From assembly GCA_015680905.1 (NCBI GenBank), contig CM027383.1, positions 82,865,001 to 82,929,000 of the forward strand: a stretch of 64,000 nucleotides of DNA, read 5' to 3'. The first letter of the stretch is position 1; the number at the start of each line of letters is the position of its first letter. The notes under the pieces are model-generated. The model worked only from the letters and a program-made list of their open reading frames with translations, was not told the DNA's origin and did no database searches. The stretch comes from Coptis chinensis (taxonomy: Eukaryota; Streptophyta; Magnoliopsida; Ranunculales; Ranunculaceae). Below, piece after piece: positions 33,438 to 44,869 of this stretch. A program made the translations under genes and the position numbers.

Positions 33438-33574
33438 CTGGGAGCAAGCAGGTCATTGAGGAGTAGGTGGCTGAAGGTAAAGTCCATCTTGAACTGGAAC
33501 ATAATTATTGTTTTTCTTGCAAAGGTCCTTATAAGTTAAGGGTCCATTGGACGTTTACCCTTATCTATGGGATC
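33438..33574 (-). pseudogene. Helitron C second repeat exon, diverged
   Basis: The minus-strand exon starts after CTACAG at 33575 with DPIDKGKRPMDP. In another frame it gives QDGLYLQPPTPQ before the donor at 33437. It is 137 bp, so small indels have broken the 44-codon pattern. It confirms that the repeat exons also occur in tandem in this copy. Confidence 0.6.
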
Positions 33575-34330
33575 CTGTAGAAACAAATAGAAATAGCTAC
33601 ACTACACCAGAATGGTCAATTTGTAACAGAGCAAAATTTTCATCTCTAACGGATATATTCGTTACCAATATTCTAACGGATATAAACGTTAGTGATCAAG
33701 TTATCCGTTACTTTATCTCAATTTATTCTTTAAATTATTTTATAAGCATTTTCTAATATAACCTAACGTTAATATCCGTTAGAAAACAGCGAGAATACCA
33801 ACGAAAGCTAGTCCAGTGGTCACCTTGTTACTTTACGTAGCTTAATGTCCCATGTTCGACACTGGGCAGCTACAATTTTGTTATTTTTTGTAATAAAAAA
33901 AAAACCAAACACGCAAGAGAATTAGAGAAATTTTAAGTGGCTGCTCCGATCAAAAAGCTAGGCTCATCTTTGACCAAAAGTGTTTTCTTTTCCAAATCAA
34001 AACCGGCTAATCTTTACTATTTTCATCGCCATTCTAAATCGCCCTTTCTATACACACCCCGTGTTTTGCTTTACTTCAACCTAAAAAACTCAAATTTTCC
34101 CTTTCTGATGAAGCCACCCAATTAACCCTAAATTTCGGTGAATAACTATCCTACGCTCATGGGAATAAATTTCTGTGATATCATTTTTTTTTTTGGAGTG
34201 GTGGGGCATTCGGAGGTAGAAGAAGACGGGTTTTTGTGGCTGCAATCAAAGGTAACTTGAATCTCTCATAGTTTGTCACTTTTGATTGATTCATCCCATT
34301 TATTTGTTTCTTCATTTTTTGTGTTTACAG

Positions 34331-34507
34331 TTTGGTTTTTCTTCTTCTTCAAAAGAATGTGTCCTGAAGCCATCGCTACTTACCATACAGATTTTGAAAT
34401 TGCTTCAAAATGTGTCTAAAGCTGGTGAGATCTATGAAGAGATTGGAAAATTGGAATCAGCGACATCATGCTTCATGAAGTTGGGGAATTATGAAAAAAG
34501 CATGTAA
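34331..34507 (+). pseudogene. TPR-like exon piece captured in the CACTA element
   Basis: After a CAG acceptor (34328-34330) the frame reads FGFSSSSKECVLKPS, then VSKAGEIYEEIGKLESATS and CFMKLGNYEKSM. The segment AGEIYEEIGKLESA..CF..LGNYEKS resembles helical TPR-type repeats such as those of plant 'TPR and ankyrin repeat-containing' helicase-like proteins. The parent gene is not certain. Confidence 0.4.
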
Positions 34508-36149
34508 ATCACCGGACCGACAAAGAATCTCCATTTTAATTCTTATCTTCAGGGTCCTGTTTTAGAAATTCTTTGTGGTTTTAAAGATAACCAGTTAGGA
34601 TATATATGTTGCAATTAACAACCAGACATCCTGGCTAGTTGGAGCAAATGAGGAGGTTCTTCATTGTACAGACGACAAATTAAAGTTTACATGAGTGGTG
34701 GGGCCAAAACGCCTTGGGCAAATTTTTCGAGAGAAGAAATCCCTTATACCATTTGTAAACCGCTACAATTATTGAAGTAGCTTCAAGATGAATATTTGGA
34801 GAAAAGACTCCTTTTGTTGAAAGCGATTGCTTGCTCTTGATTTCTGGGGTACTAAAGTTTCATGCCAAGTATGACAGCAGTACTTCTAGGAGCTTTGGTT
34901 TATTTGAGGGCTTCTTAAACTTGGTTTTTTACCTTTTGTGTTATATGGAGTCTGATATTTAGCAAGAATGGTGTGCTAGTCTTCTGGACAAAAATACCGC
35001 AATTCAAGCAGTAGGTTTAGTTCATTATGAAAATATCACGTCCTTTTAAAGGGGGTTGACATGGCTTGGAATATTTAGAGTAAATGGCATGTCTTGTAGT
35101 TAGAAAATAATTCTTTAGTTTACAATTTTGATTCGTTATATGTTGTTTACCTTGTTGTAAATAATCAAGGCCTTTCTGTATGTAGGATTGTGGTGCAGAT
35201 GGCAATGACCAAATTGGAGATGAAGAGATATTTGGAGCAATTATTAGTCACTCCCCTTTGGTTTATTCCCTGTTCATTTTGTTTTTGTCAATGAAAAGCT
35301 TAGCCACATTGAACCTTTTGGTGTTGTTGTTATGGAACATGCATGACATTCTCAGATTGATGAGAGCAACTCTTTGGAGTCCAGTTATTGTTTGGAGTTG
35401 AATTGGATTTTGTTCAAGGTAGTATGATTGATGGTTTATTTGTTTTGTTTTTGGGGTTTAGGATATCAAGGTTGTTGACCTTCCTCTAACGATCCTATTT
35501 GATTGGGGCTAGCACCGAATTACTCTGTGTGTTTACTATGAGATATGAATTCTTCCCGAGAAAGCTTGTAGCATGGCTAAAACAGTTTGCTTTTATCGCT
35601 TTTGGATTCGAGGGATATTGATTGGTTCTAATATGATGGGTTTTTAGCATTTTTATGGATTTGGTATGTCATATGTGGTAACATAATTTGTAGGTAATAT
35701 AATTAAATTAAGTAATTGGATTGTAATGAAAACATGCTTAGTCAACTAACTAACACAACGTTTAATTCTTTACTTTTTTTTTGCTAGGTAATGAATGAAA
35801 TTAATTCCTTGTTTGACGTCTAGATTTATACATGTCCTTCCACAAAGGATTTCTTGTGTAAGTTAATTATTGTGGTTAAAACTAAGGTATTGAGATCAAA
35901 TTCGCCTTTCACCAGGGGAAGGGGAAGGGGAAGTGTCAGAAATAATCGTGCCTTATAAAAATACTTACCAAAAAGTAGAAGGAAAAGAAAAGCAGAATTA
36001 CCAGCCATTTTAATGACTTGGTATTGAATCAGTAGGGAAATGATTTTCATTATGTATGTCTTCTTGATGAACTTGCTCAAGAATTATGTTTGGAGATAGT
36101 TGGCTCTGCGTTGTTGGAAGTTGGGAAGCTAGTAGTATTGCTTAGGTGA

Positions 36150-36300
36150 ACTGAATGATTTGCAAGATTGAAGCCAATCTTAGTGAAGATAAGGATCTTC
36201 TACGCGATGCTAAAAATGCAGATCAAACAAGATCTGAAATTGTTCGGGCAACCCATTAGAGAAAAGTTGCTTCAGTTTGAACAAGAGCTCAAAGATAGGT
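36150..36300 (+). pseudogene. Coiled-coil exon piece captured in the CACTA element
   Basis: One frame reads NLSEDKDLLRDAKNADQTRS and EIVRAT. A shifted frame continues with REKLLQFEQELKDR before a GTAAAA-type donor (about 36299). The spacing suggests a coiled-coil protein with a frameshift near 36250. Parent gene not recognised. Confidence 0.4.
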
Positions 36301-36697
36301 AAAATTTGTAGGACTTGAGGTTTGCTCAATTGTTATTGGACTTTGAAATGCAACAATTTTAAGATTTTTGGTTTCAATGTAACCAGGCATGTGTTTCTTT
36401 GTTTGGACGCCAATTTTCTTAGGTGAACTATTTACTTCGGATATTTGATATCTTCTTGGTCGCAACATTGGTTAGATTCAGGGCTTACTTGTTTGTTTCT
36501 TTAAATCCATTACATTATCTTGATTTAAAAGGTCTTATTTATTGTTTATAGGAGACGGATAAAAACACTTGCCTTGCTCACTTTGTAAAATAGCGAGGGC
36601 TTCTAGGAGTTTAATTTGTTTGCGTTGTTTTAGTGAGCATTTATGTACAAATATATTTCTTGTACTTATTTCTTTTTTGGGTGTTATTGTTTTGAAG

Positions 36698-36760
36698 GAA
36701 TGTTGATGGTAGAGATATCATGGTTCAATTTGCTAAGCACGGTCCAAATGCGAAACCAAT
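36698..36760 (+). pseudogene. SC35-type splicing factor RRM exon piece captured in the CACTA element
   Basis: The frame reads NVDGRDIMVQFAKHGPNA, KPM and ends at a GTAAGT donor (36761). This matches the end of the RNA-recognition motif of plant SC35 (VDGREI.VQFAKYGPNAE). SC35 is an SR protein that helps define splice sites. Only this short exon, about 21 codons, is present. Confidence 0.7.
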
Positions 36761-37186
36761 GTAAGTTACTGATTTGTGCTTGATTATTTTAAGAATTGAA
36801 TTTAAATTCATGATAACCAATCCAAAGCTAAATTATTAAGTTGAGTCATCCCGTGAATAGTGTACTTGTGTATATGGTTCGCACACCAAGGCATACCTAG
36901 GCTCACGCCATGCCCCTAAGGCTTAACCCTGGTGCCAAGTGTCGTTGTGACGGCATAGATATTTATAATCTTTACTTTTATGTCATACATAGCACTCTAA
37001 ATTTTATCTATAATCTTGACTGAATGATTCCATATATATGCTTATGTGGTAACTCAAAGTTAAACATTATACTTGTAAAGTACACTAATACTACTTATAT
37101 CTATTCTTAGGTTTATAGCCCAAGCTAGCTATTAGTTATTAATAATGACAACACACCTTATGGTTTTGTTTCCTTCATTTGATCAG

Positions 37187-37314
37187 GAGGCGTTAGATAT
37201 TGTTCGACTTTGTAAAGATGATCAAGAGAGTACATTTGCTATGTTTGCTTCTGTGCTATGGCTAGGAAATATTTCTGTTCAAGTAATTGACAATGAGAAC
37301 AATGTGTTTGTTAG
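37187..37314 (+). pseudogene. Myosin VIII motor-domain exon captured in the CACTA element
   Basis: Between an acceptor CAG (37184-37186) and a donor GT (37315) the 128-bp exon reads EALDIVRLCKDDQESTFAMF, then ASVLWLGNISVQVIDNENN. This matches the plant class VIII myosin motor head (EALDIVHISKEDQ..FAMLAAVLWLGNISF.VIDNENH). It has no stop in frame. Isolated from the rest of the myosin gene, it is a captured exon. Confidence 0.85.
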
Positions 37315-37897
37315 GTTTGTCAATATATGTCTATATGTATATGGTAGAAATGAATTAAGGAAGGAAGTAGGAAAACTCATTGTGAGACTTTGTTTTTGTT
37401 TCAATGTAAATTGTGATTTGGATTGGAGGCTTTGTTTCTTTCTATGTAAATTGAGATTTGGATTGGTTTTTCTTGTTATTCATTTGTTGCTTGAGTTGTT
37501 GTATAGATATTTATGCGAGATGGAATAGTCAGATATGGAAGAATTAGATTTAGGGTGGAAAAATTTGACCCCAGGAATTTTTATTTTTCTTAGACTAAAG
37601 GTTAGTAACGGATATATCCGTTACAAACAATAGTTAAGTAAATAGTACATCCATTACTAACGGATATATCCGTTAGAAATGACAAATTTAATTGGGCCAC
37701 CAATAGTTGGCTATCTGTTACAAAGAATTTTAGTAACGGATATAACCGTTACTAAAATTATTATTAGTAATGGTTATATCCGTTACTAAATTTTGCCTAA
37801 GTGAGAGTGACGCCCCAGAGCTAACGGATATAACCGTTAGTAAAAATATAAGTAACGGATATAACCGTTAGTAAATGCATATTCTGGTGTAGTGCTA

Positions 37898-38760
37898 GAT
37901 ACTCAATAAAATCTGTAGAAACAAACATAAAAAGGATGGGTAGGGATAACATACCATTGAGAGGAAAATCTGCAACAAAAAATGGTGCCTAAAAAAAAGA
38001 CAAAGTAGCAGTGATTATGTACTTGATCAGCTTAATCAAAACCTAAAGGCAACTTAAAAACACACTAAATCAGTAAATTGATTAGTACATGTTCTATCCG
38101 GAACAATCATAGATAAACGAAAAGAATTTTCTTGTTCATAACCATCATCTCTTATATTGCAATCGAATAGTGTTAACACCTATGTCTCCACCATGAGACA
38201 CCCCCTAAGGAGTAGAGTGGAATTACTGTGGCCCCTATCCAAACCCACGGTCACATTCCTCCACAGGGTAAGCTTCTTAACTTATATAGAACAGGCGCAC
38301 CTAGACTCCACCGGTTGTAAGCTCAATTAATGTAGGCTAGTTGGCACTTGGGCTTAAGCCTGGGCAAATTTTTCAGGAAAAAGTCCATCAACATCCCATG
38401 TAAGTTACTTGCTTCATCATAACCTGACCCATCAGGAATTACTGTTTCTCTCATGCTTTTAAATTTCAACTGTCACATCCGCTTCTGGTGGAAATTTTTC
38501 CCTCCATAAGAAAGAAAGAGTTTTACTTAGATTAATTGAGTGACAGAGAAAGGAACTTCAGGAACATACAAGATTAAGACGTCAGCAGGGGAAGCGATTG
38601 AGAAACCATGGAACATCAGAATGTTGAAGAAATTCCATGAAAGAAGCAGTGTTTAAATTTCCAATGGGATAAGAAAAACCTTTATGTATATAGAGTGATA
38701 AGAAAATGTATTGTGTTTCTAATTCTAAGTCAATGAAATAAAGACGCATTTCTTCCAATC
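37898..38760. other. No recognisable gene; probable continuation of Helitron C
   Basis: The left side continues the sequence interrupted by the CACTA element: CTGTAGAAACAAA occurs at both junctions, near 33576 and 37914. A minus-strand exon-like piece starts after TTGCAG near 37975. Nothing else is identifiable. Confidence 0.4.
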
Positions 38761-38779
38761 ATAACATGAATCTTGGTGG

Positions 38780-39470
38780 ATCAAAGGCATTGGGGAGGAG
38801 ACCTTCGCGGACTAAACATCCAAATCAAACTGGGGGCAAATTGAGTCTTTTATCATCCGCCTCACTGCCGATCAAAAAAGATGGGGAGGGAGGAGCCCTT
38901 CATGGACTAGTGTCCGAATCAAACCGGGGGGCAAATTGAGCTGCCCCATCCTGGCTTCACAGCTAATCAAAGACAGCGAGGGGAGGAGCCCTTCAAGGAC
39001 TAGCCGTCGAATCAAACTGGGGGAAAATTGAGCTGCCCCCATCTGGCTTCATAGCTGATCAAAGACAGCGAGGGGAGGAGCCCTTCGCGGACTAAACGTT
39101 CGAATCAAACTGGGGGCAAATTGAGCTGCCCCCATCTGGCTTCACAGCTGATCAAAGACAGCGGGGGGGGAGCCCTTCGCGGACTAAACGTCCGAATCAA
39201 ATTGGGGGAGCCCTTCGCGGACTAAAATCAAATTGGGGGCAAATTGAGCTGCCCCCATCTAGCTTCACAGCTGATCAAAGACAGCGGGGAGGGAGGATCC
39301 CTCCGCGGACTAAACGTCCGAATCAACTTGGGGGCAACCCTGACTAGCTTCACAACTAACCAAAGAGAACGAGGGGATTAATCCCTTCGCGGGTGGTAGA
39401 TTCAAAGCAACTTGGGGGCAACCCTAGCTGGCTTCACAGCTAACTAAAGTTTGTAGGGGAAATGGGTGCA
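38780..39470. repeat. Tandem array, about 93-bp unit, seven or so copies
   Basis: Units share GGGGGCAAATTGAGCTGCCC, TTCACAGCTGATCAAAGACA and GGAGCCCTTCGCGGACTAAA. The TTCACAGCT word recurs near 38955, 39048, 39141, 39262, 39350 and 39433. The array lies at the C-terminal side of the antisense-type ORF region at 39771-42015, the same relative place as the array at 17840-18660. Confidence 0.88.
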
Positions 39471-39770
39471 AACAACTTGGGTGAAAATCAAGATAGCCCC
39501 TTCGAAGATTATGACAAGGATATCCAAATTAAAGTTTATGATAGATTAAATGGCTTCAATGCATAACGAATCAAAAGAATGGCAAAATCTAAAATTATGA
39601 CAGGCGGTAAATTAAAGTGCAAATGGAATATAACAGAAGCTTGATTGGCACCTACTACGCAAATGTAGTGGTTCGATGAAGTATTTGTCCAAACACATAC
39701 AAAAGATAGTTGTTCAACAAAAAATTACAAGTCAGAAAGAAAAGCTGCAAAGAAAGAAAGCCAGCATATG

Positions 39771-42015
39771 TTACTGCTGAGGTTCAGTATTCACTTTTTC
39801 CTGAGGGAGATTTGCCTCCTCACCAACAGCGGTGCTGTTGTCTTTCTCCAATTCCACTGGAGTGGTGTCAACACTAGTAATGGAAGTAGTCACATCAGGG
39901 GTAGTAGTCTCAGCAGTCTCAGGATGCGCGGTCGATGGTACCAAAGATGGTGTATCTGCAACTAGGAGGCGGTGGTGGAAGAAGACGGCCAGTTGCGGTA
40001 AGCTGATCAAGTTGTTGTTGCAATTCACGAGCAATCTTCTTCGCAGCTAGACTCCAGAATCACTCCGCGGCTTCTTTCAAAGCCTTGTCTAAAGCAGCTT
40101 GAGTGGCAAGTTTCTCCGTCTCTTTGAGGCTTTCCAGTTTTGAATTGACCCCTGCTACGTAGTCGCGGTGCTTGTCCTCGGCCACCTGGATCTCCTTGTG
40201 GGCCTTGAGTGCCACGATCCGCGGATCGTCCCTTTCCTTCTCCAGCTTAGCATACTTTGCTTTCCAGCCATCAGGGCCATGAATCTCTTGCTTCGCAACC
40301 TCCAGATTCTCCACAGTACTGGTTAAGCCGCGCAGCACATAGCCAATATCCAAACTCAGTTGCAGAGACATATTGGATATCAAAGGTAGTAAAACGGATA
40401 ATGAGAAAGTAACATTAATAACACGCACCTTTTCCCCACCAGTGTAAATGGAGGCCCTATGGGAAGCGACAGTGCCAGAATCTCCATAGGCTTGATCCCG
40501 AGGGAGATGAGAGTTGAAAAACAAAGATGCTACAACAGCTGGATTTTCCAAAGCTGAGTCACAAGTGGTAACATCGCGATCCTGGCCTTGAATTTGGGAT
40601 GCCAAACTTCGACCGGGCCTGATGTTAAGGGATCAGTTGGAAGTGGATCCTGTCTGTGGCGGCGCGAGGGGGCAGCAGACCACGAAGGATCAGTGCGGGT
40701 ACTAGTGGGGGGATGAGAAGTAGAAGTAGTTTTGGCCTTTTTCATTGGAGGACACTTATTTGAAACTTCAACAGGCGCATCGCCATCAGAGTCGTTGTCC
40801 CAAAGCTTGTATTTGTTCATATCCATAGCGGTAGCAGAAGGGGGAGAGGAAGTATGGGCAAAATCGTTTTCCCACTCAGCCACACGAGAGTACGAAGGAG
40901 GAAGGGGGTCAGCAGTAGTAGTTTTAGCTTTAGCAGTAGCGGCACGTTGGGCAACATCTCTTGAATGAGAAATTTTGGTGGTATACTTGAAGGACTTCTG
41001 AGCTGGACGTTTTCTTTTTTGAGGTGGGGAAGGTTTTGGTTTTCTTTCTTTGGGGGGCGGCAGGCGATAGAGGGGCCTTGGTATTTGCCAATGTCTTTTA
41101 GAGAAAGGTCAAGTAAGAAAGGATTGGCTTTTTCCGAATCAATGCTGAGGACTTCACACTGTGCACTCCCCAGTTCGTGAAGGGATTGGAAAATTTATGA
41201 AGAAACGCCGTTGTATATCTGTGATCGCGAATCGGGTCTCCAACCTATATCACCAAGAATAAAGACAAATTACAAACAAGTAGGACAGAAATACTGCGAC
41301 TCAAAATGGCTTACTTACCACTTTTAAGGAAATGGAGATGCCTCAGAGAAACTTCCGAAGGGAGGTCCGCGGATAAAAAACTCCCAGACACATACAACGG
41401 ATAGTGGTGCCACACCTTGTCAGAAGTGGTGATGTGAAGAATAAAAGACTTCTTTTGTGGACGAGTGCAGAAGGATTGGTATCCCACACTCCCAAGTTTA
41501 GTGCTTTTCTTTATATAGAAGTGAGCAAGGATATCGCGGAGTTGGATTTTGGGGGAGTGGGTCTCATTGTAATAGTTGGCGGCATACATAACACGCCAGA
41601 AGTTACCTATGCCTTGGCACGGCGGAATGTTGAAATGGTTACAGACCTCGACGTCAAGAAGAGTTGAGGGAAAACACAAACCAGTCGCTATTTGTCCTAC
41701 AGTAGTTATAAGATAACCGGGGCGCGGTGTTACCAAGTGAGGAAAGTGGGTGACGCCAGACACGTGTTCTAGAATAACGTCACTAGGTATGCCATAAACG
41801 GGTTTAACGACATCCAAGTTGGGTCTGTGATAGTAGGATGGTGGGGGAGGCAGAGAAGGTTTCCTCCCAGAAGTAAATGGAAGAGCGACTGGATCAGTGG
41901 AGTCAGAAGCTGGGGATTCAGATCGTTCCGTGGAGGGATTGCTAGATCTGGGGGTAGAGGATTCAGATCTATCGGATTTGGTGGCGGAGGTAGCCTCCGA
42001 TTCCGATCCAGACAT
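39771..42015 (-). mobile_element. Gypsy relic: Transposase_28-like extra ORF region
   Basis: The minus strand shows an acidic serine/proline-rich leader (MSGSESEATSATKSDRSES). A globular part follows (YGIPSDVILEHVSGVTHFPH, GLCFPSTLLDVEVCNHFNIP, GNFWRVMYAANYY) of the 'putative gypsy type transposon' kind. Next come a basic linker and a coiled coil (KAKYAKLEKERDD, AHKEIQVAEDKHRDYVAGV), then a threonine/proline-rich tail. The order matches the antisense ORF at 13194-15556, so this is the equivalent part of a different Gypsy element whose gag-pol would have been on the plus strand. Fossil; broken. Confidence 0.7.
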
Positions 42016-43036
42016 GATGGAACCAGTGCTAAGAGGGGAGTTTCACACAAAGAGAGGTATTACAATTCTAGAAAAGAAGAAAGCGAGGAAGGAGCACCCC
42101 AAAAGCGATTAAAACAAATAATGAGAGGAAAGGAAAACAAATAAGAAGGGGTAAGACAAACCTGCGATAAGAGGGAGCCTAGACAATGGAAGTTGTAGAA
42201 CACGAACAGTGCTGGAGAGATCTACCGGAGGGAAGAACTGTGGGAAGAAGTTGGAAAAGGTTGAGAGAAGAGAGAGGTTTGAGCGGGATTTGAAGGGGCA
42301 GGGGCAAAAAGGGATTAGCCAACAAAAGAACCAAGAAAAATGTGACACGTGGAATCTCGATTTTCGAAAAGGCAGAGTATGATGTGCGTGCGCTGTATTT
42401 TCACGTGGCAATAAAGAGGAAGCACGTGGAACCACGTGCTTGGGAAAGAAAAGATATGGGGACAGAGTGGTAGTGTCAAAGAAGAGAGGTATACCGCGAA
42501 AAGGTGTATGAGATGAGAAATGTTAGTTCTCGGCCCCATAGTTGTTCGCGGACCATCAATAAGTCCGAGAGAGGGCATCTATATGGGTCGTATTCATGAC
42601 CTAGGAGGTTAGTGGTGACAATTGGACCGGATGCGGTATAGTATGGGGGAACAGGTTGCATGGGATCATATCCGCGGTATCCTAACTGCTTTGGAACTGC
42701 TGCGAGACGTGGAGAGTGAGAGAGCGGAATCATAACTGCAAGATAACTGCTGCAATACGTGGAGAGAGGGGAAACAATGGATGGAAGGAGATCGACGAAC
42801 CAGAAGAGGAGGGAAGTTAGAAAGAAAAATGAAGATAAAAAAGAGAAGAGGGAGAAAAAAAGTGAAAGAGAGAGACCGATAATACAAGTGAGTTTATAGG
42901 TTGTAATAGTTGAGTATACAATACCTTATTTCAAAAGTGTTGGGGTTAAGGAATGTTTGATATTATCCTTAGTTAGCTTTTTTTTTTTCTTTTCAAAATT
43001 CCGGCAGCTGGATCACATAGAATCTTGGTTTTCAAT
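42016..43036. other. No recognisable gene
   Basis: Probably the remainder of the Gypsy relic, where its LTR would be expected to the right of the ORF region. I could not define LTR ends. Purine-rich near 42060-42140 and 42760-42880. Confidence 0.35.
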
Positions 43037-43041
43037 ATAAG

Positions 43042-44305
43042 TGATTGGGTTATATACTAAAAGTAATACTTTTGTATTAACTCTAATTCTTTATATTTTG
43101 AATGAGAATCATATGGCCAAATGTTATGCATATTATATATGTTATTAGTTATATGCATGTGTCTAATACTTTATGTTGTAGATGATATGGTGTGAACACA
43201 CAGAAGATCATATCATCAGTACCTTATAAAATATAAGTAATCGTTCACAACCTAGATGGATTTGGACAAACCATTAGTACGGTTGTAGTATAATTTGATA
43301 TTAGTCTATCTTGACTATATGATTACACTAGTACACTTTGTGTGTATTAAACAGGACCAAGTGAGGTTGTTTCTCCTTATACTAACTATATAAGAGAACA
43401 AACGCCTCGGTTATTATGTATGTTTGTCCTCCTAATCCGGATATAATAACGGGCACTTATATGCATTGTATATTGCTTTAAATTATCAATGAGTGAGATT
43501 CATTTGTGAATCAACAAACTCGATGGATTGGGTAATGACATTGTATGTAAGGTGTGCTGTTGATTATAGAAGGAATCCGTGTCCCACAAGAAATCGGGTT
43601 GATGATGTCCCCTTGAGGAGCTCAAAAAGATTGTCATGTAAACCCTGCAGGTGGATTTATTTCGACATGACAATGAGGTTGAGTGGTACTACTCAAGGAC
43701 ATAAGAAGTTGATTAATGTAGTTGTCAGTAACTTGACTTAATCAACGGACATTCGATATCTTAAACATGGGGAGATCAACGAGCATATAATATAGAGCCC
43801 ATAAACGCTGACACGTAATTTGGGATTAGGGCGGTAGTGCAACAATAGCCTTTAGTGGAATAAGCCATTTATTGACCGACTTGGGCCGTGTGTTCGGGGC
43901 GAACATAGGAAGCCCAAGCCCATCAGGAGGCCCAACCCTAATTTCTCCTCATGGTCCCTGTTGTAGCTTATAAATAGAATAATCTCTCTCTGGACGAAAT
44001 TCACTATTCATTTGAACAGAAAAAGAGGCAAGGAAAGATAGATCCAAAATTGTATCTAGCTTTGTGAGAAAGAAGGGGATTGGTAGATCGTTGTCCACAC
44101 AACGTCCAATCTATTCTAAAGGAATACAACAGAAGATTCAAGGGGTTGATTGTTGATTCAGATTCATAAAGCTTGGATTCTTAGAGTTATCTAAACCGAT
44201 TCTCAAAGGTATGTTCTCTATCCAAATCGTGAGAACCCATTGATTCCGCTGCGCGTGGTTCTCGCGGTTTGTAGAAATATTGGTTATGAAATAACGGTTC
44301 CTACA
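43042..44305 (+). mobile_element. Solo LTR, probably Copia-type
   Basis: It starts TGATTGGGTTATATAC and ends ATAACGGTTCCTACA. Flanks are ATAAG (43037-43041) and AGAAG (44306-44310), a target duplication with one difference. Internal words such as AAACCCTGCAGGTGG, GGGCGGTAGTGCAACAATAG and a TATA-like CTTATAAATAG (about 43970) fit a plant LTR promoter region. No internal coding region accompanies it. Fossil. Confidence 0.6.
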
Positions 44306-44864
44306 AGAAGGTGGTGAAAATTGATACTGCCCCCATGGTTCCTTCTCTCCTCCCTTTCTCTTCCTTTTTTTTTTTTTTTTTCCATCCTTATCCTCTTTCT
44401 CTCCCATAGCTAAAGGCTAAAGCCTCTTAGCAGCCCATGCCCAACTTGCTCGATATATCTAGGCCCAAAACATTAAGGCATGCCCAATATAATATAACGG
44501 CCCAACAGAATAACAAGTCCAATACAACAAACAGGCCCAATATAAAAATAACCATCAATGAAAAGCCCATAATCATCAAGTCCACCAATACTAAATGTTA
44601 AAACCCCGCCAATGATAAACTTAACCCCGCCAATGACCTAGTAATTGACCGGTTCCATTTTAATGGTCACAACAATAAATTTGCATTATCTTTGGAAATT
44701 ACCGCGTCAAATACCCATACCAAATATTGAAATTACTAGAATACTTAAATAAAACATATACCAACACTCGTCATCAAGATCAGTCTACACTTAAGTTTCT
44801 ACTTAATCAATAACCTAACACGTAAAATGACCAGATTACCCTTCGCTAAAAATCTGGGCCATTA
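44306..44864 (-). mobile_element. Possible end of another Gypsy-type LTR
   Basis: Minus strand from 44864 reads TGTAATGGCCCAGATTTTTA, a typical LTR start. The body contains repeated GGCCCA-type words. The other border is hidden by or lies beyond the solo LTR at 43042-44305. Tentative; fossil. Confidence 0.3.
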
Positions 44865-44869
44865 CACTA

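Larger units (their letters stand above)
24998..33599 (-). mobile_element. Helitron C: large Rep/helicase Helitron, minus strand, broken and interrupted by a CACTA element
   Basis: The 3' end on the minus strand reads GTGTCGTACGGCACGGGC, ATACCCTAG (to 24998). Upstream are about 2 kb without genes, then on the minus strand PIF1-type helicase, Rep (rolling-circle) region, zinc-finger-like N-terminal part and short 5' exons. The CACTA element at 33600-37894 interrupts the 5' side, so the Helitron continues beyond 37897 for an unknown distance. A 5' terminus is not securely seen; TCTATATAAG on the minus strand at about 38292 is only a weak candidate. It is closely related to the plus-strand Helitron at 47485-58173. 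Several stops and frameshifts make it non-functional. Confidence 0.85.
33600..37894. mobile_element. CACTA transposon carrying host gene pieces
   Basis: Termini are CACTACACCAGAAT at 33600 and its reverse complement ATTCTGGTGTAGTG ending at 37894. A perfect 3-bp target duplication CTA flanks the element (33597-33599 and 37895-37897), as CACTA elements make. Both ends carry many subterminal copies of TAACGGATATAACCGTTA-type words (33645-33790 and 37605-37880). The 4.3-kb interior has no transposase I can recognise but holds exon-like pieces of several plant genes with splice borders. It sits inside Helitron C, so it is the younger insertion. Confidence 0.92.

Noticed and set aside
36880-36965. 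CCTAGGCTC/GCATGCC-type words suggesting another MITE
   Set aside because: No inverted ends or target duplication could be found.
38280-38300. TCTATATAAG on the minus strand as the 5' end of Helitron C
   Set aside because: Preceded by T rather than A and similar to the other 5' ends only over about eight bases; kept only as a weak candidate.
38780-39470. Possible satellite or CRISPR-like array
   Set aside because: Contiguous ~93-bp units linked to a Gypsy relic; a plain tandem array.
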